64,000 nucleotides of DNA from Glaesserella sp041814905. GTDB taxonomy: Bacteria > Pseudomonadota > Gammaproteobacteria > Enterobacterales > Pasteurellaceae. The notes under the pieces were generated by a model. That model searched no databases, was not told the origin of the DNA, and saw nothing but the letters and a program-made list of their open reading frames with translations. The position numbers were made by a program, and so were the translations under genes. Numbering within the stretch: the first letter of the stretch is position 1; the number at the start of each line of letters is the position of its first letter. The DNA lies in NCBI RefSeq assembly GCF_041814905.1, contig NZ_JBGXYA010000002.1, positions 1 to 64,000 of the forward strand, read 5' to 3'. Positions 8,020 to 15,925 of this stretch are shown piece after piece.

Positions 8020-9237
8020 ATGGAGCGTTTTACAAAAACCGATAAGTTGGCTCATGTTCGTTATGATATTCGTGGGTCGATTCATAAAGAGGCGTTGCGC
8101 CTTGAAGAAGAAGGGCATCAAATTTTAAAACTGAATATTGGAAACCCCGCCCCTTTCGGCTTTGACGCCCCGGCAGAGATTCTTGTCGATGTTATTCGCA
8201 ATCTCCCGACTTCGCAGGGATATTGTGACTCAAAAGGGTTATATTCCGCACGTAAAGCGATTGTGCAATATTATCAATTAAAGGGGTTACATAATTTAGA
8301 CGTGGGCGACGTTTATATCGGTAATGGTGTTTCCGAGTTGATTACGATGTCGATGCAGGCTTTATTAAATGATGGCGATGAGATTTTAATTCCGTCTCCG
8401 GATTATCCTCTTTGGACTGCGGCGGCAACCCTTGCCGGTGGTAAAGCGGTGCACTATTTGTGTGATGAAGAAAACGAATGGGAACCGAGTATCGAAGATA
8501 TTAAAGCCAAAATCACTCCGAAGACGAAGGCAATTTTGGTGATTAACCCAAATAATCCGACGGGCGCGGTTTATCGTCGCCAAATTTTATTAGATATTGC
8601 AGAAGTTGCCCGCCAACATAATCTCATGATTTTTTCTGATGAAATTTACGAAAAAATTCTCTATGACGGTGCGGTACATCATCATATGGCGGTGCTTGCA
8701 CCGGATGTGTTGACCGTAACTTACAACGGTTTATCTAAGGCATACCGTGTTGCCGGTTTCCGTCAAGGATGGATGGTGTTACATGGACCGAAATCTCAAG
8801 CAAAAGGGTTTATTGAAGGTTTGGATATGCTTTCGTCAATGCGTTTATGTGCAAATACGCCGATGCAACACGCGATTCAAACAGCGTTAGGCGGTTATCA
8901 AAGTATTAACGAGTTTATCTTGCCGGGCGGTCGTTTATTGGAACAGCGTAATAAAGCCTATGAATTGTTAACTCAAATTCCGGGTATTACTTGTGTGAAA
9001 CCAAAGGGCGCGATGTATATGTTCCCGAAAATTGATACGGAAATGTACGGAATTAAAGATGATAAAAAATTTATCTACGACCTGTTACAGCAGGAGAAAG
9101 TGTTGTTAGTGCAAGGTTCGGGTTTTAACTGGTCCAAACCGGATCACTTCCGTGTTGTGACTTTGCCGTATATCCATCAACTGGAAGCTGCAATCGGTCG
9201 TTTAGCTAAATTCTTACGCACTTATCGTCAAGACTAA
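8020..9237 (+). CDS. alaA: Alanine-synthesising aminotransferase AlaA
   Basis: Class I/II PLP-dependent aminotransferase making alanine from pyruvate with glutamate as donor. 405 aa, the same length as E. coli AlaA (YfbQ). Visible: substrate loop NIGNPAPFGFDAP, NPNNPTGAVY, SDEIYEKILYD, and the PLP lysine in YNGLSKAYRVAGFRQGW near residue 240. AGGAAGATAATT gives a good ribosome site. Divergent from menF, with a 135-bp shared control region. A strong hairpin (9248-9274) follows. Assignment to AlaA rather than another aspartate-aminotransferase-fold enzyme rests on the N-terminus, VRYDIRGSIHKEALRLEEEG. Confidence 0.92.
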   Translation: MERFTKTDKLAHVRYDIRGSIHKEALRLEEEGHQILKLNIGNPAPFGFDAPAEILVDVIRNLPTSQGYCDSKGLYSARKAIVQYYQLKGLHNLDVGDVYIGNGVSELITMSMQALLNDGDEILIPSPDYPLWTAAATLAGGKAVHYLCDEENEWEPSIEDIKAKITPKTKAILVINPNNPTGAVYRRQILLDIAEVARQHNLMIFSDEIYEKILYDGAVHHHMAVLAPDVLTVTYNGLSKAYRVAGFRQGWMVLHGPKSQAKGFIEGLDMLSSMRLCANTPMQHAIQTALGGYQSINEFILPGGRLLEQRNKAYELLTQIPGITCVKPKGAMYMFPKIDTEMYGIKDDKKFIYDLLQQEKVLLVQGSGFNWSKPDHFRVVTLPYIHQLEAAIGRLAKFLRTYRQD

Positions 9238-9247
9238 TCCCCTCTAA

Positions 9248-9274
9248 GCCTCCGCTGTTGTTAAAAGCGGAGGC
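9248..9274 (+). terminator. Hairpin after alaA
   Basis: GCCTCCGCT (9248-9256) pairs perfectly with AGCGGAGGC (9266-9274). The following GCTGATTTAT is a poor T-run, so termination may be partial and the permease genes downstream may receive read-through. Confidence 0.6.
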
Positions 9275-9295
9275 GCTGATTTATCTGGATATACA

Positions 9296-10195
9296 ATGTT
9301 AAAGGGCGTTTTCTTTTCTGTTACGGCCTCCATTCTTTTCGGTTGTTTATACTATCTTTCTACCTATCTTCAGCCTCTTTCGGGAGAAGGAATTTATGGC
9401 TATCGAATTTGGGTGAGCTTGCCTTTTGTACTTGCTGCGCTGTTTTTATTTAAACAAACTGATGAATTTAAACAGTTTGTGCTGCGTTTAAAACTTGAGC
9501 CGAAATTGATTTTAGTTCTGTTTGCAACCACATTGATTACCGGTTCGCAAATGTGGCTGTTTTTGTGGGCGCCGAATAACGGTGCGGCGATTGAAGTTTC
9601 GATTGGTTATTTATTAATGCCGATTGCGATGGTTGCACTAGGTCGATTTTTATTTAAAGAACGTATTTCTTCTTTAAAAATGGCATCTATTCTGTTTGCA
9701 GGCATTGGCGTTTGTGCCACTTTAATGACTGCCGGTTCTATTTCGTGGGCGACGTTGATGGTGTTAATCGGTTATCCGGTCTATTTCGGTTTACGTAAAT
9801 ATTTTGGAATTTCTCATTTATCTAGTTTTGTTTGTGAAGTGATCTTAATGCTCCCTGCAGCAAGCTATTTTGTGTGGAAAACGGATATTCAATTTGTTGA
9901 AAGCCAAAATCCCTATTTTTATGCTTGGTTGGCATTATTAGGCGTGGTTAGCGGTACGGCATTGATTTCTTATGTCATGGCGAGCAGCTTAGTACCCATC
10001 AATGTATTAGGGTTGATCAGTTATTTGGAACCCGCTTCGATGCTAGTCGTTTCGTTTTTAATCGGCGAAACGCTCGATAAAGGCAGCTATTTACTGATGG
10101 CCTGTTTGATTATCGCCATTATTCTTTTGATGTTAGACGGCATAACAGCCTTACGAAGACAGAAAAATATAAAAAGAGAGAAAAATTCGGTATAA
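9296..10195 (+). CDS. RarD-type EamA/DMT permease, copy 1
   Basis: 299 aa inner-membrane protein of about ten hydrophobic segments, made of two EamA (drug/metabolite transporter) repeats. LFLWAPNNGAAIEVSIGYLL matches the signature of the RarD subfamily (chloramphenicol-sensitive protein). Substrate unknown; DMT family members export amino acids or other small metabolites. It is followed 17 bases later by a second, clearly related permease with the same WAPNNG and SIGYLL motifs, so the two arose by tandem duplication. The overlong basic tail (RRQKNIKREKNSV) is absent from copy 2. Confidence 0.85.
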   Translation: MLKGVFFSVTASILFGCLYYLSTYLQPLSGEGIYGYRIWVSLPFVLAALFLFKQTDEFKQFVLRLKLEPKLILVLFATTLITGSQMWLFLWAPNNGAAIEVSIGYLLMPIAMVALGRFLFKERISSLKMASILFAGIGVCATLMTAGSISWATLMVLIGYPVYFGLRKYFGISHLSSFVCEVILMLPAASYFVWKTDIQFVESQNPYFYAWLALLGVVSGTALISYVMASSLVPINVLGLISYLEPASMLVVSFLIGETLDKGSYLLMACLIIAIILLMLDGITALRRQKNIKREKNSV

Positions 10196-10212
10196 CAGGA
10201 AGACACAATTTA

Positions 10213-11073
10213 ATGTTAAAAGGAATTCTCTGTTCATTAAGTGCCAATATTTTATTTGGTACAGGTTTTTATTTTGCGGTTTTACTTCGTCCGCTAGACG
10301 GTGAAAATATGTTCGGCTTCCGTATTTTAATACTGATACCGTTTATTCTTTTTGCCATTTTTTTATTTTCTCAACAACAGGCGTTTAAAGCATTATGGTA
10401 TAGAATCAAGCAAAAACCCGGTCTGATTCTTGTTATTTTATTACTGGCATTAAATACCGGCGTGCAGTTATGGCTGTTTATGTGGGCACCGAATAACGGG
10501 CAAGCATTACAGGTTTCTATTGGCTATTTATTGCTACCGCTGGTATCAGTCACGTTAGGCAAACTGGTGTTTAAAGAATATTTCACGCTGTTGAAATGGG
10601 GGGCGTTATTGTTTGCCGTTATCGGTGTATCAACTAATATAATTTTAACCGGTACTATGTCGTGGGCAACCTTGGTGGCAGGGTTTGGTTACCCGATCTA
10701 TATTTCCTTACGTCGCTATTTTCAGGTCAACAATCTAGCTACTTTTTTTATAGAACTCACTTTGCTATTACCCGTAGCGTTTTATTTCATCTCAAATGTC
10801 GATATGTCCGCGATAATGCTTGAAAATGAGCGAATTTACTTCTATTTGGGATTATTCGGATTGGTCAATTGTATGGCATTTGTCCTCTACATCGCGTCGA
10901 GCAATTTATTGCCGATTAATGTATTGGGGCTGTTAGGATATGCCGAGCCGTTAGTGATGTTATTGATTTCTTTTGCTATCGGCGAAGTGCTGGATTCCAA
11001 ATCTTATATATTGATGATCTGTTTGAGTATTGCGATTATACTTTTAACAATAGATAGCTTTAGAAGGAGATAA
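10213..11073 (+). CDS. RarD-type EamA/DMT permease, copy 2
   Basis: 286 aa, about ten membrane segments, two EamA repeats. LFMWAPNNGQALQVSIGYLL lines up with the same motif in the preceding gene, and both begin MLKGI/V plus a small-residue helix. The paired genes could form a heterodimer or be diverged duplicates with separate substrates; DMT proteins of this length usually work alone or as homodimers. A LysE-type exporter begins one base after its stop, making a likely three-gene exporter operon that runs on to priA. Confidence 0.84.
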   Translation: MLKGILCSLSANILFGTGFYFAVLLRPLDGENMFGFRILILIPFILFAIFLFSQQQAFKALWYRIKQKPGLILVILLLALNTGVQLWLFMWAPNNGQALQVSIGYLLLPLVSVTLGKLVFKEYFTLLKWGALLFAVIGVSTNIILTGTMSWATLVAGFGYPIYISLRRYFQVNNLATFFIELTLLLPVAFYFISNVDMSAIMLENERIYFYLGLFGLVNCMAFVLYIASSNLLPINVLGLLGYAEPLVMLLISFAIGEVLDSKSYILMICLSIAIILLTIDSFRRR

Positions 11074-11074
11074 C

Positions 11075-11695
11075 ATGTACGGTGTTGAGAATTATCTTGG
11101 TTTTATTATGGCATCGATTGTATTAAATCTCACCCCGGGGGCGGATACGCTTTATATTTTAACGCGTAGTATCGGGGAAGGATGGAAATCGGGAATTATG
11201 TCTGCCTTAGGCATTTTGGTCGGGATATTTTTACATATTGTGGCGGTTTCCCTCGGTTTATCACAAGTCGTTGCTCATTCTCCTGTGCTATTTGCCCTCA
11301 TTAAATATGCCGGAGCCGCTTATCTTATTTATTTAGGGGTTAAAGCGTATAGCACACCGCTAAGCGTGAATACTACGGTTCTTGCCTCATTACCGCGGGC
11401 TAAAATTTTCCGCCAAGGCGTTATCACTAATGTATTGAATCCTAAGGTGATTTTATTTTTCTTAGCCTTATTGCTTCAATTTGTTTCGAGGGAGGTCGAA
11501 AATAGTTTTATTCCTTTTATGTTATTGGGGTTGACCTTTTTAACCACGAGCACATTATGGTGTTTGTTTTTAGTGTTATGTGCTTCACCAATCGGCAATT
11601 TATTGCGTAATAACAGCAAGATCGGCACATTGATGAACCGTATTTGCGGAACGGTATTTATGGGATTAGGGTTAAAAATCGCGTTGGAAAAATAA
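11075..11695 (+). CDS. LysE/RhtB-family amino acid exporter
   Basis: 206 aa with about six membrane segments. The N-terminal LNLTPGADTLYILTRSIGEGWKSG is the family signature (PGP or PGAD motif followed by a basic loop), then GILVGIFLHI. Members export amino acids such as homoserine, threonine, lysine or arginine; the exact substrate cannot be read from sequence. AGAAGGAGATAAC gives a very strong ribosome site. The priA ATG lies one base past its stop, suggesting translational coupling, although the functions are unrelated. Confidence 0.87.
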   Translation: MYGVENYLGFIMASIVLNLTPGADTLYILTRSIGEGWKSGIMSALGILVGIFLHIVAVSLGLSQVVAHSPVLFALIKYAGAAYLIYLGVKAYSTPLSVNTTVLASLPRAKIFRQGVITNVLNPKVILFFLALLLQFVSREVENSFIPFMLLGLTFLTTSTLWCLFLVLCASPIGNLLRNNSKIGTLMNRICGTVFMGLGLKIALEK

Positions 11696-11696
11696 C

Positions 11697-13907
11697 ATGA
11701 ATCTAATCCGTATTGCTTTACCGGTGCCATTGGCGCGCTATTTCGATTATTTGTTACCAAAGAGCCTGAGCGTGGTGAAAGGCGCTCGGGTCATTGTGCC
11801 GTTCGGTAATCAACGCAAAATCGGCATTGTGATCGATTTTCCACAGGATAGCGATATTCCGGTAGAAAAACTAAAACCGATTGACGCTGTACTAGACAGT
11901 CAATCGCTGTTTGATGCAGAAATTTTTCCACTGTTGGAATGGGCGGCGCACTATTATCACGCACCGTTAGGCGAAGTCTTACAAAGTGCGTTACCGGTAA
12001 AATTACGCCAAGGTGAAAGCGCTGAACGAACGTTGCCAGATTACTTCCACATTACTGAAATCGGAAAAAACGCCCTTGAAAACGGCGTAACAGTCAAAGC
12101 TAAAAAGCAGCACGAATTGTTGAAGGAATTAGCAAAATTTGCAAATTTCTTTGAAAAACCGACCGCTTGTAGCCCGTCAGTGTGGAAAGCATTGCTTGAA
12201 AAAGGTTATTTGGAAAAAGTCGAACAGCCGTTTTTAGTACAATCTTGGCAGGAAAAGTTAGGAAAACAGCCGATCTGCAATCCACTCAGTCGTTTAACTT
12301 TAAATAAACAGCAAACTTTGGTCGTGAGCAAATTGGCTTTTCAGCAAGGTTTTGGCGCTTTTTTGCTTAACGGTGTAACCGGTTCGGGGAAAACCGAGGT
12401 GTATTTGCAAGTGATTGAAGAAGTGTTAAAACGCGGGAAGCAAGTGTTAGTGCTTGTTCCGGAGATTGGGCTAACCCCACAAACGATTCAACGCTTCCAA
12501 AGTCGTTTTAATGTAGAAATGGATTCGCTGCATTCTCATCTTAATGACAGTCAACGTTTGAATGTATGGTTACGCGCAAAAAACGGCGAAAGTGCGATTG
12601 TGATCGGCACCCGTTCTGCACTGTTCAGCCAATTTTCCGATTTGGGGTTAATCATTATTGATGAGGAACACGATGGATCGTTTAAACAGCAAGATGGCTG
12701 GCGCTATCACGCGCGTGATCTTGCCGTATTAAGGGCAAAAAACTGCGATATCCCGATTATTCTCGGCTCGGCAACGCCAAGTTTGGAAAGCCTACAAAAT
12801 GTACAAAACGGCAAATTTACCGAACTGACCTTGAGTAGCCGTGCCGGTAACGCTCAATTTTCTCAACAGCAAGTGATTGACTTAAAAAAACAGCGGGTTT
12901 TTTCCGGTTTATCCGAACGGCTACTTATGCTGATGCAAAGCCATTTAGAAAAAGGCAATCAAGTCATGTTGTTTTTAAATCGGCGTGGCTTTGCACCGGT
13001 ATTACTTTGCCATGAGTGCGGATGGATTTGCCAATGCGATTCGTGCGAAAAACCCTACACCTACCATCAAAAAAATCGGGTGTTGCGTTGCCATCACTGT
13101 GCAACACAACGAGTTATTCCGCGCCAATGCGGTCACTGCGGTTCAACCAATTTGATCACGACCGGTGTGGGGACTGAACAGCTGGAACAAGTATTGCAGC
13201 AACGCTTTCCGCAATATAGTATCACTCGAATTGACCGTGATAGTACGGCGAGAAAAGGGGCGTTAGAACATCATTTAAATACGATTCAGGCGGGGAAAAG
13301 CCAAATTCTTATCGGCACTCAAATGCTTGCGAAGGGACACCATTTTCCGAATGTTACGCTGGTCGCGTTGGTTAACGTGGATAGTAGTCTGTTTTCAACG
13401 GATTTCCGTGCCGAAGAACGTTTGGCTCAGCTTTATATACAAGTAGCGGGTAGAGCGGGACGCGCTGAGAAACAAGGAGAAGTGGTGTTACAAACGCATT
13501 ATCCCGATCATCCGTTATTGAAAAGTCTATTACATGAAGGATACGGAGCTTTTGCTAAACAGGCGTTAGCGATGCGCAACGTGATGGGACTACCGCCTTT
13601 TTCCGCTCAAGTGTTGTTTCGAGCAACGGGTAAAGAAGAAGAGAAAATTGCAAATTTTTTGCTGGAACTGACCGCTTGTTTACAGCAAACCATTGCTGAA
13701 GACCATTGGCAGAACTTTCAATTTCTCGGTCCGTTCAGTGCGCCAATGGCAAAAAAAGCAGGGCATTACCGTTGGCAACTATTAGTACAGCATATATCGC
13801 GTAGCGCACTGCAGCAATTATTAGATCGTTTTGATACGGTGCGCGATCGCTTTTTGCGTAACGATATTCGGCTGACGGTGGATATCGATCCGCAGGATTT
13901 CGGTTAG
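11697..13907 (+). CDS. priA: Primosomal replication restart helicase PriA
   Basis: Superfamily 2 DNA helicase that reloads the replisome at stalled or repaired forks. 736 aa (E. coli 732). N-terminal DNA-binding region about 1-200; Walker A GVTGSGKTEVY near residue 228; DEEH box in IIDEEHDGSFK; zinc-binding cysteines in CHECGWICQCDSC and CHHC...CGHCGS; helicase motif VAGRAGRAEKQGEV. It carries two embedded uptake sequences (12162 and 13671), which encode FANFFEKPTAC and IANFLLELTAC. Its stop overlaps the end of convergent kdsB by 4 bases. Confidence 0.95.
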   Translation: MNLIRIALPVPLARYFDYLLPKSLSVVKGARVIVPFGNQRKIGIVIDFPQDSDIPVEKLKPIDAVLDSQSLFDAEIFPLLEWAAHYYHAPLGEVLQSALPVKLRQGESAERTLPDYFHITEIGKNALENGVTVKAKKQHELLKELAKFANFFEKPTACSPSVWKALLEKGYLEKVEQPFLVQSWQEKLGKQPICNPLSRLTLNKQQTLVVSKLAFQQGFGAFLLNGVTGSGKTEVYLQVIEEVLKRGKQVLVLVPEIGLTPQTIQRFQSRFNVEMDSLHSHLNDSQRLNVWLRAKNGESAIVIGTRSALFSQFSDLGLIIIDEEHDGSFKQQDGWRYHARDLAVLRAKNCDIPIILGSATPSLESLQNVQNGKFTELTLSSRAGNAQFSQQQVIDLKKQRVFSGLSERLLMLMQSHLEKGNQVMLFLNRRGFAPVLLCHECGWICQCDSCEKPYTYHQKNRVLRCHHCATQRVIPRQCGHCGSTNLITTGVGTEQLEQVLQQRFPQYSITRIDRDSTARKGALEHHLNTIQAGKSQILIGTQMLAKGHHFPNVTLVALVNVDSSLFSTDFRAEERLAQLYIQVAGRAGRAEKQGEVVLQTHYPDHPLLKSLLHEGYGAFAKQALAMRNVMGLPPFSAQVLFRATGKEEEKIANFLLELTACLQQTIAEDHWQNFQFLGPFSAPMAKKAGHYRWQLLVQHISRSALQQLLDRFDTVRDRFLRNDIRLTVDIDPQDFG
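12162..12170 (-). repeat. DNA uptake signal sequence inside priA (first)
   Basis: Perfect core with ATTTGCAAAT after 15 bases on the minus strand. It encodes part of FANFFEKPTAC in PriA. Confidence 0.9.
13671..13679 (-). repeat. DNA uptake signal sequence inside priA (second)
   Basis: Perfect core with ATTTGCAATT after 15 bases. It encodes part of IANFLLELTAC in PriA. Confidence 0.9.
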
Positions 13908-14665
13908 GCTTTTGCCGTAAGAATTCGGCGTACGCGTTCTAAATCGTCAGCCGTATCGACACCGACTTGCGGGGCTTCTTTGGCTAATTCCAGATGAATT
14001 TTTTCACCGTACCATAGTGCTCTTAGCTGCTCTAACGATTCCAACTGTTCCAATTGGGTCGGATTCCACGCTACATATTGTTTCACAAAACCGGCACGAT
14101 ACGCGTAAATACCGATATGACGTAAATAGTGGTATTGTTGTACAAATTCATCGCCGCACTGCGGAAAATGATCTCTGCCAAACGGAATCGGTGCCCGCGA
14201 AAAATAAAGCGCCATCCCGTTTTTATCCGTGAGTGTTTTTACCACATTCGGATTAAATAACTCTTCTTGGCTAGTCAATTTTACCGCTAACGTTGCCATA
14301 TTCACTCGATGACGATCTAAATTTTCTGCCACTTGAGCGACGATAACCGGCGGAATCAATGGCTCGTCGCCTTGAATATTCACGATAATTTCATCATCAG
14401 CCATTGCCATTTTTTCAATCACCTCGGCTAAACGTTCGGTACCTGAATTATGCTTGTCTGAGGTTAGGCAAACTTCAGCTCCGAAAGCGATTGCCGTTCG
14501 GGCGATTTCCTCGTGATCGGTCGCAATAATAACGCGGCTTGCGCCGGCTTGTTGTGCTTTTTCCCAAACATGTTGAATCATCGGTTTGCCGGCGATATCC
14601 AATAACGGTTTGCGGGGAAGACGGGTAGAGGCGTAACGTGCAGGGATAATCACAGTAAACTGCAT
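13904..14665 (-). CDS. kdsB: 3-deoxy-manno-octulosonate cytidylyltransferase KdsB
   Basis: Activates Kdo with CTP to give CMP-Kdo for the lipopolysaccharide inner core. 253 aa, typical length. The nucleotide-binding N-terminus reads IPARYASTRLPRKPL (residues 5-19); further motifs are NIQGDEPLI (metal-binding aspartate region), FSRAPIPFGR, and GIYAYRAGF. TAGGAGTTTAT precedes the ATG. It is the last gene of a minus-strand group nitroreductase-epmC-kdsB and overlaps priA by 4 bases tail to tail. Confidence 0.95.
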   Translation of the reverse strand: MQFTVIIPARYASTRLPRKPLLDIAGKPMIQHVWEKAQQAGASRVIIATDHEEIARTAIAFGAEVCLTSDKHNSGTERLAEVIEKMAMADDEIIVNIQGDEPLIPPVIVAQVAENLDRHRVNMATLAVKLTSQEELFNPNVVKTLTDKNGMALYFSRAPIPFGRDHFPQCGDEFVQQYHYLRHIGIYAYRAGFVKQYVAWNPTQLEQLESLEQLRALWYGEKIHLELAKEAPQVGVDTADDLERVRRILTAKA

Positions 14666-14673
14666 ATAAACTC

Positions 14674-15240
14674 CTAAATCTTAGAGAGATCGAATTTCTG
14701 CAACTCGATCTTATTGGGGGTATGATAAAATTCACTGAGTGCTTGGCGGAGCTGTTCGGCGCGTTTCGGCAAACCGTTTTGTACGTAATATCGTACTTGT
14801 TGGTAAACCGCTTGTTTAAATGCGGAATTATCACCTGCATCGCCGGTTAAATTATCGGCACTGGCAAAATAACGGAAATTAGCGGCAGTGGCTAAGATCC
14901 ATTCAATTGCCTGCGGCTTGACTTCAACTTGCTCGAATTCACGTTGACGCTCGGCAGAACGTCCGTCAGGTTCATACCAATAACCGAAATCTTCCAGTTC
15001 ACGACGAGCTTTACCTGCGACTAACCAATGGGCAATTTCGTGTAATGCACTGCTGTAAAAACCGTGAGCAAAAAGAATAACATTGTAAGGGCGTTCACTC
15101 GGTTTATTTTCTTCGTCGGTGAATGCCGGTAGATAGATAGGATAATCCCTACCGGGCTCTAAGCGAGTATTGTAGCTTTCAGAAAAACAGCGATTGAAAA
15201 TAGCGATTAAATCGTGATAATCGTGATTATTTTGATTCAT
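14674..15240 (-). CDS. epmC: Elongation factor P hydroxylase EpmC
   Basis: Hydroxylates the lysylated lysine of elongation factor P, the last step of the EpmAB pathway. 188 aa, YfcM family. The metal-binding segment ALHEIAHWLVAGKAR (HExxH-like) and EDFGYWYEPDGR are family hallmarks. The ATG at 15240 lies 5 bases after GGGAG; two upstream GTG codons (15246, 15243) are less suited. Holds an uptake core at 14807 that lacks the second block. 8 bases upstream of kdsB. epmA, epmB and efp are not in this window. Confidence 0.88.
   Translation of the reverse strand: MNQNNHDYHDLIAIFNRCFSESYNTRLEPGRDYPIYLPAFTDEENKPSERPYNVILFAHGFYSSALHEIAHWLVAGKARRELEDFGYWYEPDGRSAERQREFEQVEVKPQAIEWILATAANFRYFASADNLTGDAGDNSAFKQAVYQQVRYYVQNGLPKRAEQLRQALSEFYHTPNKIELQKFDLSKI
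14807..14815 (-). repeat. DNA uptake signal sequence inside epmC
   Basis: Perfect 9-base core, but the one clear case here without the WTTTGCAAA block 15 bases on (ATATTACGTA instead). Confidence 0.8.
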
Positions 15241-15249
15241 CACCACTCC

Positions 15250-15813
15250 CTATTTAAGGTAACTGATAAAGCCATCGGTGTTTTCTACTTGGCTTGCTGT
15301 CGTAATCTGTTCACTGTCAAGCGGTTTACCAATCATCACTAAAGCAACGATTTTATCGTTTTCTGTGCAACCGAAAGCATGACGTAACGCAGAACCGTCC
15401 ACCCATTTATTACTGATCCAACAGGTTTCAAAGCCTTGTACATTTGCGGCTAATTGTATTGCATAGGCTGCACATCCGGCAGTGAGCATTTGCTCCCAAG
15501 CGGGTACTTTAGGAATATTTTTTGTAATTTTGGCGACAACACCGATAATCATCGGCGATTTTTGTACAATACCTTCCGCTTTTTTTATTCCTTCTTCTCC
15601 CATATTGAATTCTAGTGCTGCGGAGACGAGATGTTGATGTAATGTTCCCATCGCTTGCTGATCGATGATGACAAAATGATAAGGTTTTAGGTGACCGTGA
15701 TCCGGTACTCGCAAAGCGGCTTGGATCATCGCCTCTATCTGATCGGCTGTCGGGGCAATCTGACTGAATTTCTTCGAAGAACGACGGCGTTGTAATAGCG
15801 TTAATGTTTCCAT
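15250..15813 (-). CDS. Nitroreductase family protein (YdjA-like)
   Basis: 187 aa FMN-dependent oxidoreductase of the nitroreductase superfamily, small YdjA-like group. The N-terminal RRRSSKKFSQIAPT (FMN-phosphate contacts), RVPDHGHLKPYHFVII, and the late GFETCWISNKW and GKPLD stretches are visible. Substrate unknown. Start at ATG 15813, preceded by ACGGGAAATACTCA; an in-frame ATG 42 bases upstream has no ribosome site and adds residues not expected in the family. Its end lies 9 bases before epmC. Confidence 0.82.
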   Translation of the reverse strand: METLTLLQRRRSSKKFSQIAPTADQIEAMIQAALRVPDHGHLKPYHFVIIDQQAMGTLHQHLVSAALEFNMGEEGIKKAEGIVQKSPMIIGVVAKITKNIPKVPAWEQMLTAGCAAYAIQLAANVQGFETCWISNKWVDGSALRHAFGCTENDKIVALVMIGKPLDSEQITTASQVENTDGFISYLK

Positions 15814-15925
15814 TGAGTATTTCCCGTTGTAAAAAATTACGCAAAAGAATAGCATATTCTGTTAAATTTCGCCTTATTTTGTGGTAGTTTAGTCGCTTAT
15901 TTTATTTTTAAATAAAGGAACCAAA

